64,000 nucleotides of DNA from Thioalkalivibrio thiocyanodenitrificans ARhD 1. Lineage in GTDB: Bacteria > Pseudomonadota > Gammaproteobacteria > Ectothiorhodospirales > Ectothiorhodospiraceae. This document shows positions 16,983 to 25,581 of this stretch, piece by piece; positions within the stretch are counted from its first letter, which is position 1; each line of letters begins with the position of its first letter. The notes under the pieces were generated by a model. It saw only the letters and a program-made list of their open reading frames with translations. It made no database searches and was not told the DNA's origin. A program made the translations under genes and the position numbers. The DNA lies in the NCBI RefSeq assembly GCF_000378965.1, contig NZ_KB900536.1, positions 2,667,407-2,731,406 on the forward strand, given 5' to 3'.

Positions 16983-17467
16983 CCCGGGCATACGTGAGCG
17001 TGGGCAGCAACGTGGATCGCGAGGCCAACGTGCGTGCGGCGCTCAGGGCCCTGGAGGCGCGCTTCGGCCCCCTGTCAGTCTCGCCCGTCTACGAGACGGG
17101 GACCGTGGGCTTCGAGGGGGATCCCTTTCTCAACCTGGTGGTGGGCCTGGACACGGACCTGGCCCCCGAACCCCTGGTGGACTTCCTGAAATCCGTGGAG
17201 CGCGCCCGGGGCCGCACCCCGGAGAGCAACGGTTTCAGCCCCCGCACCCTGGATCTGGACCTGATCATGTACGGCAGCCTGGTCATGGAGACGCCGTACT
17301 TCGAACTGCCCCGGGACGAGATCCTGCATCACGCCTTCGTGCTCGCCCCCCTGGCCGACCTCGCCCCGGATCTTCTCCACCCCCTGATCGGGCAAACCAT
17401 GTCGGAGCTGTGGGCGGATTTCGATCTCAACGGACAGTGGTTGCGGCGGGTGGAGTTGGGGTTATGA
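16979..17467 (+). CDS. folK: 2-amino-4-hydroxy-6-hydroxymethyldihydropteridine pyrophosphokinase (HPPK)
   Basis: 162 residues. FolK transfers pyrophosphate from ATP to 6-hydroxymethyl-7,8-dihydropterin, the step after FolB. Diagnostic segments are [31 protein letters not shown] and [13 protein letters not shown], with the DLDL metal-binding aspartates. GGGTGAG precedes the ATG. It follows folB after 133 bases that may hold a small leader peptide. Family B repeats follow. Confidence 0.95.
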   Translation: MTRAYVSVGSNVDREANVRAALRALEARFGPLSVSPVYETGTVGFEGDPFLNLVVGLDTDLAPEPLVDFLKSVERARGRTPESNGFSPRTLDLDLIMYGSLVMETPYFELPRDEILHHAFVLAPLADLAPDLLHPLIGQTMSELWADFDLNGQWLRRVELGL

Positions 17468-17499
17468 AGGATCATGGGTTTGCCACAGAGGCAAGGCTT

Positions 17500-17985
17500 T
17501 GAGCAGTTGTAGGATGGGTCAAGCGAAGCGGACCCATGCTGAACGTACAGGGACCGTAGGTTGGGGTGAGCGTAGCGAACCCCAACATGGTGGAGGATTC
17601 CCGGGTCCGTGCATGTTGGGGTTCGTTCCTCACCCCAACCTACGACTGCTGTTTTTTGCCACAGGGGTCGCAGAGGTCACAGAGGAAAAGCTTTGAGCAG
17701 CGGTAGGATGGGCCAAGCGCAGCGGACCCATGCTGAACGTACAGGGACCGTAGGTTGGGGTGAGCGCGGTGAACCCCGACATGGTGGAGGATTCCCGGGC
17801 CCTTGCATGTTGGGGTTCGTTCCTCACCCCAACCTACGGCCCTGTCGCCCGCCGCCGGCTTTTCCGCATGGGCACGCTGCGTTTTGCCCATCCTACTGCC
17901 CTGTCACCCGCCGCGGCCTCTTCCGCATGGGTCCGCTTCGCTTGACCCATCCTACGGCCCTGTTGGTTTTTTTTCTCTGTGCCCT
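17500..17985. repeat. family B repeat cluster between folK and folM
   Basis: Two near-identical units (about 17508-17700 and 17703-17840) each contain GTAGGATGGGTCAAGCG, then GTAGGTTGGGGTGAGCG and its inverse CTCACCCCAACCTAC. Shorter inverted arms (GCCCATCCTAC, TTGACCCATCCTAC) follow to 17960. Fragments of the sequence TTGCCACAGAGG separate the units. About 545 bases between the convergent genes contain only this material. Confidence 0.9.
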
Positions 17986-18013
17986 CTGTGGCAGGGGTCA
18001 GCCGCAGGCGCGG

Positions 18014-18784
18014 CTACTGCCCGATGGTGCGTCCGCCGTCGACGGGGATGATCTGGCCGGTGATGTAATCGGCGTCGCGGACCAGGAAGAGGGTGGTGCG
18101 GGCGATGTCGGCGGGTGAACCCTCGCGCTTGAGGGCGGTGCGCCGGATCATCTCCTCGTGGGATACGCTGTTCTCCTCGGCCTCGGGCCAGAGGATGGCG
18201 CCCGGCGCGATGCCGTTGACGCGCACCTTCGGGCCCAGTTCCCGGGCCAGGGACTGGGTGAGCATCCAGAGCCCCGCCTTGGCCACGCAATACACCGGGT
18301 AACCCTTGAGCGGGCGCATGGCGTGGATGTCCACGATATTGACGATGCATCCGCCCCGCGCGGTCAGCTCCGGGGCGAGGGCCTGGGAGAGGAACAGGGG
18401 CGCCTTGAGGTTGCTGCCCATGAGGTCGTCCCAGTGCTGTTCGGTGATGCCGCCGAGCGGCGTGGGGTAGAAGCTGCTGGCGTTGTTGACGAGCACGTCC
18501 ACGCTACCGAACACCGCCCGGGCGTCGTCGGCAACCCGGGGCAGGGAGGCGGTGTCCAGCAGGTCCCCCTGCACCAGTCCCGCGGAACCCGCGCGCGCCG
18601 CGTTGAGTTCGCGGGCCAGCAATTCGGCCTCGTCGCGGGAGCTCCGGTAATGAATGACGACGTCCATGCCCGCCCGGTGCAGGTGCCGGGCAATCTCCGC
18701 GCCCACCCGGCGCGCCGCGCCGGTGATGAGCACACGTTTGCCCTCGAGCGGCTTGCCGTTAGACTGGTCCACCCTTGCCTCCAT
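18014..18784 (-). CDS. folM: short-chain dehydrogenase, pteridine reductase type (FolM-like)
   Basis: 256 residues of the SDR fold. The N-terminal nucleotide-binding loop is VLITGAARRVGAEIA, matching the TGX3RXG pattern of pteridine reductases instead of the common TGxxxGxG. NNAS follows the fold's central strand, and the catalytic pair appears as YPVYCVAKAGL (YxxxK). Such enzymes reduce dihydrofolate or dihydromonapterin with NADPH. Proximity to folB and folK supports a pterin substrate. It is divergent from the MidA-type methyltransferase with a 55-base gap. Confidence 0.85.
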   Translation of the reverse strand: MEARVDQSNGKPLEGKRVLITGAARRVGAEIARHLHRAGMDVVIHYRSSRDEAELLARELNAARAGSAGLVQGDLLDTASLPRVADDARAVFGSVDVLVNNASSFYPTPLGGITEQHWDDLMGSNLKAPLFLSQALAPELTARGGCIVNIVDIHAMRPLKGYPVYCVAKAGLWMLTQSLARELGPKVRVNGIAPGAILWPEAEENSVSHEEMIRRTALKREGSPADIARTTLFLVRDADYITGQIIPVDGGRTIGQ

Positions 18785-18839
18785 CGTGTCGTCGGGACAA
18801 TGCGTCGGACTTTATCACAGCCTCGCGAGCCCACCCGCA

Positions 18840-20024
18840 ATGCCTGACCCCCACGCCCTGCCCGAGCCGGACGCCGCCGCGCGCGAGACCGGCGAACGCC
18901 TGCTGCAATGCCTGCGCGGCGAGATCGACCGCGCCGGCGGCTTCCTGCCCTTTCGCCGCTACATGGAGCTGGCCCTGTATGCGCCGGGGCTCGGTTACTA
19001 CGCGGCGGGCAGCCGCAAGCTGGGCGCCGGCGGGGACTTCACCACCGCGCCGGAGACCTCGCCGCTGTTCGCCCGATGCCTGGCGCGGCAGGTGGCCCAG
19101 GTGCTGGAGCACCTGGGCGGCGGGGACGTGCTGGAATTCGGCGCCGGTTCGGGCGTCCTGGCCGTGGACATGCTCCGGGCGCTGGAATCCCTCGACCGTC
19201 TGCCCGGGCGCTACCTGATCCTGGAACTGAGCCCCGACCTGCGGGCCCGCCAGCAGCAGGCGGTGGCGGGTCTGCCGGACGCCCTGCGCGAACGGGTGCG
19301 GTGGCTGGACGCGCTGCCGGAGGCCGGGGCGCTGCGCGGCGTGGTGCTCGCCAACGAGGTGCTGGACGCCATGCCGGTGGAGGTCTTCACATGGACCCCG
19401 GATGGTGTCCGGGAAAAGGGCGTGACATGGGACGGCCACGCCCTCGCCTGGGCCGGGCGGCCCGCCGGGCCGGAACTGGCCGCGGCCGTGCAGCGGCTCA
19501 GGTCCGAGACCGGCGGCCACTGGGCACCCGGGTACACCTCGGAGCGCAACCCGGGGCTGTCCGCCTGGGTGTCCGCCGTGTCGGACGCGCTGGACGCGGG
19601 GCTGATCCTGCTCATCGATTACGGATACCCGCGCCACGAGTACTACAGCGCGGAGCGCAGCCAGGGCACGCTCATGGGCCATTACCGCCACCGCGCGCTC
19701 ACCGACCCGCTGATTCTGCCCGGGCTCGCGGACCTCACCGCCCACGTGGACTTCACCGCCGTGGCGGAGGCGGGGCTTGCCGCGGGCCTGGAGGTCGCCG
19801 GCTACACCACCCAGGCCTGGTTCCTGATCGGCGCCGGGCTGGACGCGGCCTTTCAGGAGGCCGCGAGCGAAGACCCTCGCGCACAGATCGCCCTGGCCGG
19901 GCAGGTGCGCCAGCTCACCCTGCCCGGCGAGATGGGCGAGCGCTTCCAGGCCATGGCCCTGACGCGCGGCGTGCCGGTCCCGCTGACGGGCTTTGCCGGG
20001 CGCGACCTGCGGGAACGGCTTTGA
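18840..20024 (+). CDS. MidA/NDUFAF7-type SAM-dependent methyltransferase (class I, ArgMT family)
   Basis: 394 residues. Conserved blocks in order: GGFLPFRRYMELALYAPGLG, GDFTTAPETSPLFARCLARQ, VLEFGAGSGVLAVDML (SAM loop), VVLANEVLDAMPVEVF and LLIDYGYPRHEYY. In mitochondria the homologue NDUFAF7 methylates an arginine of a complex I subunit; the bacterial role is less certain. The start at 18840 yields MPDPHALPEPDA and avoids the overlap with folM. It is just upstream of the gsp operon but separated by a possible promoter. Confidence 0.9.
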   Translation: MPDPHALPEPDAAARETGERLLQCLRGEIDRAGGFLPFRRYMELALYAPGLGYYAAGSRKLGAGGDFTTAPETSPLFARCLARQVAQVLEHLGGGDVLEFGAGSGVLAVDMLRALESLDRLPGRYLILELSPDLRARQQQAVAGLPDALRERVRWLDALPEAGALRGVVLANEVLDAMPVEVFTWTPDGVREKGVTWDGHALAWAGRPAGPELAAAVQRLRSETGGHWAPGYTSERNPGLSAWVSAVSDALDAGLILLIDYGYPRHEYYSAERSQGTLMGHYRHRALTDPLILPGLADLTAHVDFTAVAEAGLAAGLEVAGYTTQAWFLIGAGLDAAFQEAASEDPRAQIALAGQVRQLTLPGEMGERFQAMALTRGVPVPLTGFAGRDLRERL

Positions 20025-20063
20025 CGCGCGCGGCGGGCGAACCGGGTATCGTGCCGGTATCCT

Positions 20064-20092
20064 TCGGTCCGCCCCGGGGTCTGCTGTATAAT
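20064..20092 (+). promoter_or_regulatory. possible sigma-70 promoter for the gsp operon
   Basis: TATAAT at 20087-20092 is a perfect -10 hexamer. The -35 position holds only a weak match (TTCGGT at about 20063-20068). It lies 66 bases upstream of the gspE start. Confidence 0.35.
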
Positions 20093-20157
20093 CCCGGGCC
20101 TTGTACGAGTGACGCGGATGCGCGCCGATGCATCCGCCTTGGAGAGACCCCGCCAAC

Positions 20158-21888
20158 ATGAGTGCCCCGCAGCCCGTATCCGACGATCCGACCGCCGTCA
20201 CCGGCGTGCCGGATCAGGCGGTCGCCGACTGGCTGGTGGCCAACGGGCGCCTGCGGCAACCGGACCTGGAGCGCGCCACGCGCCTGGCCCGGACCGAGTC
20301 GCTGGGGCTGGTCGCCGTGCTCCAGCGCCTGGGCATGGTCAGTGAGCGCGACCAGGCCGAGGCGTTCTCCGCCACCACCGGCGTGCCGCTCCTGGACGCG
20401 GACGATTATCCCGATCCCGTGGAACTCCCCCAGGGCCTGTCCGCGCGTTTTCTCAAGGAGGCCGGCGCCCTGCCCCTGTACGAGGAGGACGGCTGTCTCG
20501 TCCTGGCCATGCCGGACCCCAGGGACCGCTTCGTGCAGGATGCCGTGCGCCTGGCCACCGGCCTGGACGTGCGGCCCCGGGTCGGCATTCCCGGGGACAT
20601 CGCCGCGGCCCTGGAGCGGGCGTCCGCCGCCGGGCCGTCGGCGGACGGCGATGCCGCCCTGACGGTGGAGACCGGCGAGGACGTGCGCGAGGAGGACATC
20701 GAGCACCTGCGGGACATGGCCAGCGAGGCCCCCGTCATCCGCCTGGTCAATCTCATTCTCCAGAAGGCGGTGGAATCCCGGGCCTCGGATATCCACGTGG
20801 AGCCCTTCGAGGGCGCGCTCAAGGTGCGCCTGCGCATCGATGGCATCCTGCACGAGATCGACGCGCCGCCGGCCCGTTCCACGGCCGCGGTGATCTCGCG
20901 CATCAAGATCATGGCGCGGCTCAACATCGCCGAGCGGCGCCTGCCCCAGGACGGGCGCATCAAGCTGCGCATCGTCGGCAAGGAACTGGACCTGCGCGTC
21001 TCCACCGTGCCCACCCTGTACGGGGAGAGCGTGGTCATGCGTCTGCTGGACAAGGAAAGCATCACCCTGGACTTCGCCGTGCTCGGCTTCGAGGGCGAGG
21101 CCCTGGAGCGATTCCTGAAGATCCTGGACCTGCCCCACGGCATCATCCTGGTCACCGGCCCCACCGGCAGCGGCAAGAGCACCACCCTGTACACGGCCCT
21201 GTCGCGGCTCAACACCTCGGAGCGTAAGATCATCACCGTGGAAGACCCGGTGGAGTATCAACTCGACGGGGTCAACCAGATCCAGGTCAAGCCCCAGATC
21301 GGGCTGGACTTCGCCGGCGCCCTGCGCAGCATCGTGCGCCAGGACCCGGACGTGATCATGGTGGGCGAGATGCGCGACCTGGAGACCGCGCGCATCGCCG
21401 TGCAGTCGGCGCTCACCGGGCACGTGGTGCTGTCCACCCTGCACACCAACGACGCCGCCAGCACCGTCAACCGCCTGCTGGACATGGGCGTGGACGACTA
21501 CCTGCTGACCTCCACGGTCAACGGCATCCTGGCCCAGCGCCTGGTGCGCAAGCTCTGCCCCCACTGCCGCGAGGAGATACCGGTGCTGCCGGAGCTGCGT
21601 GAGGAACTCCGGCTGGACCGTTACGCGCCGCCGGAGGGCGTGCGCCTGTTCAAGGCCGTCGGCTGCGACGCCTGCGCGCACACCGGTTACCGCGGGCGCC
21701 TGGCCATTCTCGAATTCCTGATCATGACGGACACGATCCGGGCGCTGGTGATGCGCCACGCGGTGTCCGGCGAGATCGACAAGGCCGCCCGCGCGGAAGG
21801 CATGCACACCATGTACGACGACGGCCTGAGCAAGACCGTCCGGGGGCTGACCACCCTGGATGAAGTGATGCGCGTCACCCAGGAGTAA
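20158..21888 (+). CDS. gspE: type II secretion system assembly ATPase GspE
   Basis: 576 residues. This cytoplasmic hexameric ATPase powers pseudopilus assembly. The N-terminal part (about 1-170) is the T2SSE_N domain that contacts GspL. The Walker A motif GPTGSGKSTT is at residues 334-343, followed by the Asp box (ITVEDPVEYQLDG) and Walker B/His box (VIMVGEMRDLETA, STLHTNDAAST). A tetracysteine zinc site (CPHC, CDAC) is near residues 470-510. The ATG at 20158 is preceded by GGAGAG; an ATG at 20128 is an alternative. First gene of the operon, 9 bases before gspF. Confidence 0.97.
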   Translation: MSAPQPVSDDPTAVTGVPDQAVADWLVANGRLRQPDLERATRLARTESLGLVAVLQRLGMVSERDQAEAFSATTGVPLLDADDYPDPVELPQGLSARFLKEAGALPLYEEDGCLVLAMPDPRDRFVQDAVRLATGLDVRPRVGIPGDIAAALERASAAGPSADGDAALTVETGEDVREEDIEHLRDMASEAPVIRLVNLILQKAVESRASDIHVEPFEGALKVRLRIDGILHEIDAPPARSTAAVISRIKIMARLNIAERRLPQDGRIKLRIVGKELDLRVSTVPTLYGESVVMRLLDKESITLDFAVLGFEGEALERFLKILDLPHGIILVTGPTGSGKSTTLYTALSRLNTSERKIITVEDPVEYQLDGVNQIQVKPQIGLDFAGALRSIVRQDPDVIMVGEMRDLETARIAVQSALTGHVVLSTLHTNDAASTVNRLLDMGVDDYLLTSTVNGILAQRLVRKLCPHCREEIPVLPELREELRLDRYAPPEGVRLFKAVGCDACAHTGYRGRLAILEFLIMTDTIRALVMRHAVSGEIDKAARAEGMHTMYDDGLSKTVRGLTTLDEVMRVTQE

Positions 21889-21897
21889 GCGCCGGAT

Positions 21898-23094
21898 ATG
21901 CCTCTCTACCGCTACAAGGCGGCCACGCCGACCGGCGACACCAGCGAGGGCGAGATCTTCGCCGCCGACGAGCAGCAGGTGATCAACCAGCTCCAGGCCG
22001 CGGGGCAGATCCCGATTCGCGTGGTGCAGGGCGGCGGCGTCACCCGCCTGCGCCGCGTGGGCGTGCGCGCCCGGGACGTGCAGGTCTTCACCCAGGAGCT
22101 GGCCACCCTGCTGGGCGCCGGGCTGCCGCTGGACAAGTCGCTGCAGATCATCGTGGACCTGTCCGAGGACCCGCGCCTGGCGCGCATGACCGGCCGCGTG
22201 CTGGAACAGGTGCGCGGCGGCGCTTCCCTGTCCGAGGCGCTGGAGGCGCAGTCCGGCGTGTTCTCGCGTTTCTACGTCAGCATGGTGCGCGCCGGCGAGA
22301 TGGGTGGCGCCATGGAAGTGGTGCTGCAGCGCCTGTCCGAGTACCTGGAGCGGGCCAAGGACCTGCGCGACAGCATCGTCTCCGCGCTCATCTACCCGGC
22401 GATCCTGCTGGTCGTCTCGCTGGTGTCCGTGTTCGTGCTCATGGTGTTCGTGGTGCCCCACTTCACCCAGCTCTTCGACGATGCCGGCCGCGCTCTGCCC
22501 ATGCTCACCCAGGTGGTGGTGGGCTCGGCCGAGCTGCTGCGCGGATACTGGTGGGCGCTGATCGGCGCCGTGGTGCTGATCGTGCTCCTGTTGCGCCACC
22601 GCCTGGGCGATCCGGCGTTCCGGCTGCGCTGGGATGCGGGCGTGCTGCGCCTGCCCCTGGCGGGGGATCTCGTGCGCAAGCTGGAAACGGCCCGCTTCAG
22701 CCGCACCCTGGGCACCCTGCTGGGCAACGGCGTGCCGCTGCTCACCGCCATGTCCATCGTGCGCGAGACCCTGAACAACCGGGTGCTGGAGCGCGGCATG
22801 GGCGTGGCAGTGGAGGGGCTCAAGGGCGGGCAGGGCATGAGCGCGCCGCTGATGGAGGCGGACCTGTTCCCGAAGCTGGGCATGCAGATGATCCGGGTGG
22901 GTGAGGAGACCGGCCGGCTCGAGGGGATGCTCATGCAGGTGGCCGACATCTACGACCGCGAGGTCCGCGTGGCGGTGCAGCGGATGCTGTCCCTGCTGGA
23001 GCCCGTGCTCATCGTCGGCCTGGGCCTGCTCATCGCCACCATCATCGTGTCCATCCTCATTGCCATCGTCAGTGTCAATGAACTCGCCTTCTGA
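21898..23094 (+). CDS. gspF: type II secretion system inner-membrane platform protein GspF
   Basis: 398 residues with two T2SSF cytoplasmic domains. The first contains ELATLLGAGLPLDKSL and VRAGEMGGAMEVVL; the second repeats the pattern (TLGTLLGNGVPLLTAM and VGEETGRLEGML). Three membrane segments: about 170-192, 220-240 and 368-392. GspF is the platform that anchors GspE and the growing pseudopilus. Normal length, canonical order after gspE. Confidence 0.97.
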   Translation: MPLYRYKAATPTGDTSEGEIFAADEQQVINQLQAAGQIPIRVVQGGGVTRLRRVGVRARDVQVFTQELATLLGAGLPLDKSLQIIVDLSEDPRLARMTGRVLEQVRGGASLSEALEAQSGVFSRFYVSMVRAGEMGGAMEVVLQRLSEYLERAKDLRDSIVSALIYPAILLVVSLVSVFVLMVFVVPHFTQLFDDAGRALPMLTQVVVGSAELLRGYWWALIGAVVLIVLLLRHRLGDPAFRLRWDAGVLRLPLAGDLVRKLETARFSRTLGTLLGNGVPLLTAMSIVRETLNNRVLERGMGVAVEGLKGGQGMSAPLMEADLFPKLGMQMIRVGEETGRLEGMLMQVADIYDREVRVAVQRMLSLLEPVLIVGLGLLIATIIVSILIAIVSVNELAF

Positions 23095-23289
23095 TAGGCT
23101 GTCGTACTGTGCGGTTTCACGGGCGGAGGCGGGTCCGGCGGCTCATGGCCGCGCGATCGGGCGTTCGCCGGCGCGCCGCACGGGTGAGGGAGTCCCCGCC
23201 GGGAGACATGCATCCGCCCACCCGTTGTGCGGACCCGCCGGATGCGGCTGCGCCTTATCCGGCCTACGGACTTGAAAGGTCGATTCCAT

Positions 23290-23739
23290 ATGCGATTCCA
23301 ATGCACGTTTGATCACGCCGCCGGCGCGCGCCGCACCCGGGGTTTCACCCTCATCGAGCTGCTGGTGGTCCTGGTGATCCTGGGCCTGCTGGCGGGCCTG
23401 GTGGGTCCGCAGGTGATGCGTTACCTGGGCGAGTCCAAGACCCGCACGGCGGGGCTCCAGATCCAGGATCTGAGCGCCGCCCTGGACCTGTACCGGATCG
23501 ACGTGGGCACCTATCCCAGCACCGACCAGGGGCTGGACGCCCTGGTGAGCCAGCCCCACGGAGTGTCCAACTGGAACGGCCCTTACCTGCGCCGTCGGGA
23601 ACTGCCCGTGGATCCCTGGGGCAATCCCTACCGTTACCGTTTTCCCGGCGAGTACGGGACCTTCGACATCTGGACCTACGGCGCCGACGGACGCCCCGGC
23701 GGCGAAGGCGAGAACCAGCCGGTCACCAGTTGGAACTGA
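23290..23739 (+). CDS. gspG: type II secretion system major pseudopilin GspG
   Basis: 149 residues. The leader ends ...RRTRG, and cleavage before F gives FTLIELLVVLVILGLLAGLV, the class III signal with Glu at position 5. The mature part has VGTYPSTDQGLDALVSQP and YGADGRPGGEGEN, the conserved GspG calcium-binding and C-terminal segments. The start ATG at 23290 gives an 18-residue leader; GAAAGG lies upstream. A 195-base gap after gspF could carry an additional promoter, though none is obvious. GspG forms the bulk of the pseudopilus. Confidence 0.96.
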   Translation: MRFQCTFDHAAGARRTRGFTLIELLVVLVILGLLAGLVGPQVMRYLGESKTRTAGLQIQDLSAALDLYRIDVGTYPSTDQGLDALVSQPHGVSNWNGPYLRRRELPVDPWGNPYRYRFPGEYGTFDIWTYGADGRPGGEGENQPVTSWN

Positions 23740-23829
23740 GCGCCGGTGCACGCACGCCACGCCCCCTCGCGGTCGCCCCGGAACGCCACCGCCTGTATCC
23801 GCGGGCGCTGACCCGCTGATCGCCGGCCC

Positions 23830-24309
23830 ATGCGCACGGTGCCCCGAACCCGTTTCCCCCGGCATCGCGCCGCCGGCTTCACGCTGCTGGAGCTGATCGT
23901 GGTGGTGGTCATCGCGGCCGCCGTGCTGGGGCTGGTGGTGCCGCGTTTCGGGGCCGTGCTGCCGGGCGTCGAGCTCAAGGGCGCGGCCCGGGACGTGGCC
24001 ACCGCCCTGCGCTATGCCCGCGGGCGCGCCATCGCCACGCGCAACGAAGTGGCGGTGGTGATCGACGTGGATGCGCGCAGTTACCGGGTGGAGGGTGCCG
24101 GCGAGGAGCGCGAACACCAGTTCGCCCGCCATGTGGACGTGCGGCTGCGCACCGGGCGTTCCGAGTTGCGCGGTGACAGCGCCGGCGCCATCACCTTTTT
24201 TCCTGACGGATCCTCCACCGGCGGCCGGGTCACCCTCGGCAGCGGGGAACGCCGCTTCGTCGTGGATGTGCAGTGGTTGACGGGCAAGGTCAGCATTCTC
24301 GATGAGTAG
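23830..24309 (+). CDS. gspH: type II secretion system minor pseudopilin GspH
   Basis: 159 residues. The prepilin site is RHRAAG before FTLLELIVVVVIAAAVLGLV, with Glu5 present. The mature domain (ATALRYARGRAIATRNEVAVVID, ITFFPDGSSTGGRVTL) is the GspH/FimT-type beta domain. GspH is a minor pseudopilin close to the pseudopilus tip. Its stop lies about 40 bases before a group of three repeats that separate it from gspI. Confidence 0.93.
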   Translation: MRTVPRTRFPRHRAAGFTLLELIVVVVIAAAVLGLVVPRFGAVLPGVELKGAARDVATALRYARGRAIATRNEVAVVIDVDARSYRVEGAGEEREHQFARHVDVRLRTGRSELRGDSAGAITFFPDGSSTGGRVTLGSGERRFVVDVQWLTGKVSILDE

Positions 24310-24352
24310 CCGGCGCATTTTGTTCAACGGGGATGTGGTATCCCATCGAAGC

Positions 24353-24520
24353 GATCGCCGAGGGGACTCGGCTCCTACGGGGGGCGAGCCGCCGGGCCTC
24401 CGAACCCATCGCCCAGGGGACTGGGCTCCTACGGGGAATGCGGGGGGTGCATGGGCCGCACCTGTGGGCGATCCGCCGGGGCCCCGAACCTATCGCCCAG
24501 GGGACTGGGCTCCTACGGGA
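24353..24520. repeat. three family A repeats between gspH and the gspI core
   Basis: Copies lie at 24353-24382, 24407-24436 and 24491-24520, all in the same orientation (ATCGCCCAGGGGACTGGGCT then CCTACGGG). They stay open in the gspI frame, where each would encode a near-identical GDWAPTG-type peptide. This forms a spurious-looking N-terminal extension if translation began at the ATG at 24302. Confidence 0.9.
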
Positions 24521-24535
24521 CGTCCGAGGGGTCGG

Positions 24536-24937
24536 GTGCCTGCGCGGGCACGTTGCGGGGGGTTCTCGCTGCTGGAGGTGCTGGTGGCCTTTGCCGTGCT
24601 GGCGGTGACCCTGGGCGTGCTGTTCCAGGTGTTCTCCACCGGCCTGCGCACCGCCATGGTGGCGGAGGAATACGGCGAGGCCACCCGCATGGCCGAATCC
24701 CTGCTCACCGAGTACGCCGCCACGCGCCCGCTGCAGGCCGGCGACCACAGCGGCAGCTTCGACGGGACCCCCTATCGCTGGCAGGCGGAGATTTCCCCCA
24801 TGTCCACCGGCGACATCGCCCCCGGCGCCGCCGAGCGTTTCGAGACCTACTCCATCTCCGTGCGCGTGTCCTGGTCCGGCGGCGCCGGCGACCGGCAGGT
24901 GGACCTGCACACCGTGCGCCTGGAGGCCCGGCCGTGA
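24536..24937 (+). CDS. gspI: type II secretion system minor pseudopilin GspI
   Basis: 133 residues from a GTG at 24536, which follows GAGGGG at 6-base spacing and produces a short leader, (M)PARARCGG, before FSLLEVLVAFAVLAVTLGVL, the usual class III cleavage site with Glu5. An ATG at 24302 would add 78 residues made of repeat-derived sequence, far longer than any normal prepilin leader, so I reject it. The mature part (LRTAMVAEEYGEATRMAESLL, WQAEISPM) fits GspI, which nucleates the GspI-J-K tip complex. Its stop overlaps gspJ. Confidence 0.85.
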   Translation: MPARARCGGFSLLEVLVAFAVLAVTLGVLFQVFSTGLRTAMVAEEYGEATRMAESLLTEYAATRPLQAGDHSGSFDGTPYRWQAEISPMSTGDIAPGAAERFETYSISVRVSWSGGAGDRQVDLHTVRLEARP

Positions 24938-25581
24938 GGCGCGCTTGCCAGCGGGGCTTCACGCTGCTGGAGCTGATGATCGCACTGGTGCTGCTGGCGC
25001 TGATCATGACCGTGCTGCTCTCCGGCCTGCGCCTGGGCGCGAACAGTTGGGATGCCGCGGAGCACAAGGTGGCGGCGGTGGCGGAGCGCGAGATGGCCAT
25101 GCGCGTGGTGGAACGGCAACTCGCCCTCGCCATGCCGGTGATGCACTCCGCCGAGGGCGAGCAGGCGCGACTCGCCTTCGAAGGCGAACCGGACTCGGTG
25201 AGCTGGGTCTCCCCCCTGCCGGCCCACCGGGGCGGAGGCGGCGTGCAGTACATGCGCCTCGCCCTGGGCGAGACGGATCGGGGCCGCGGCCTGGTGCTCA
25301 CCTGGCGGCTGTTTCACCCGGACGTGATGGATGCGCCGGCTGCGCAGGTGGAGGACGCGGTGCTGCTCATGGAGGGGATTGACGGTCTGCATCTGTCGTA
25401 CTTCGGCGCGCCCGATGATCCGCAGCGCCTGGAGTGGCGCGACCGATGGGATCACAGCGACAACCTGCCGGAACTGGTGCGCCTGGAACTGGAGCCCGCG
25501 GATCCGTCGGAGCCCGATCTGTTCCTGGTGGCCGAGCCTCGCCAGGGACAGGTCTACATCGAGATGAGGTTCCCGGAGTGA
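24934..25581 (+). CDS. gspJ: type II secretion system minor pseudopilin GspJ
   Basis: 215 residues from a GTG that overlaps the gspI stop (GTGA). Leader RRACQRG, cleavage before FTLLELMIALVLLALIMTVL with Glu5. The remainder (AEREMAMRVVERQLALAMPVM, DAVLLMEGIDGLHLSYFG, LPELVRLELEPA) matches GspJ. It is part of the tip complex with GspI and GspK. The next gene, gspK, overlaps its end by 4 bases. Confidence 0.92.
   Translation: MRRACQRGFTLLELMIALVLLALIMTVLLSGLRLGANSWDAAEHKVAAVAEREMAMRVVERQLALAMPVMHSAEGEQARLAFEGEPDSVSWVSPLPAHRGGGGVQYMRLALGETDRGRGLVLTWRLFHPDVMDAPAAQVEDAVLLMEGIDGLHLSYFGAPDDPQRLEWRDRWDHSDNLPELVRLELEPADPSEPDLFLVAEPRQGQVYIEMRFPE

Noticed and set aside
19915-22599. 894-codon open frame on the minus strand opposite gspE/gspF
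   Set aside because: Low-complexity His/Gln/Gly/Ala composition typical of antisense frames in GC-rich genes, and it lies fully opposite well-identified secretion genes.
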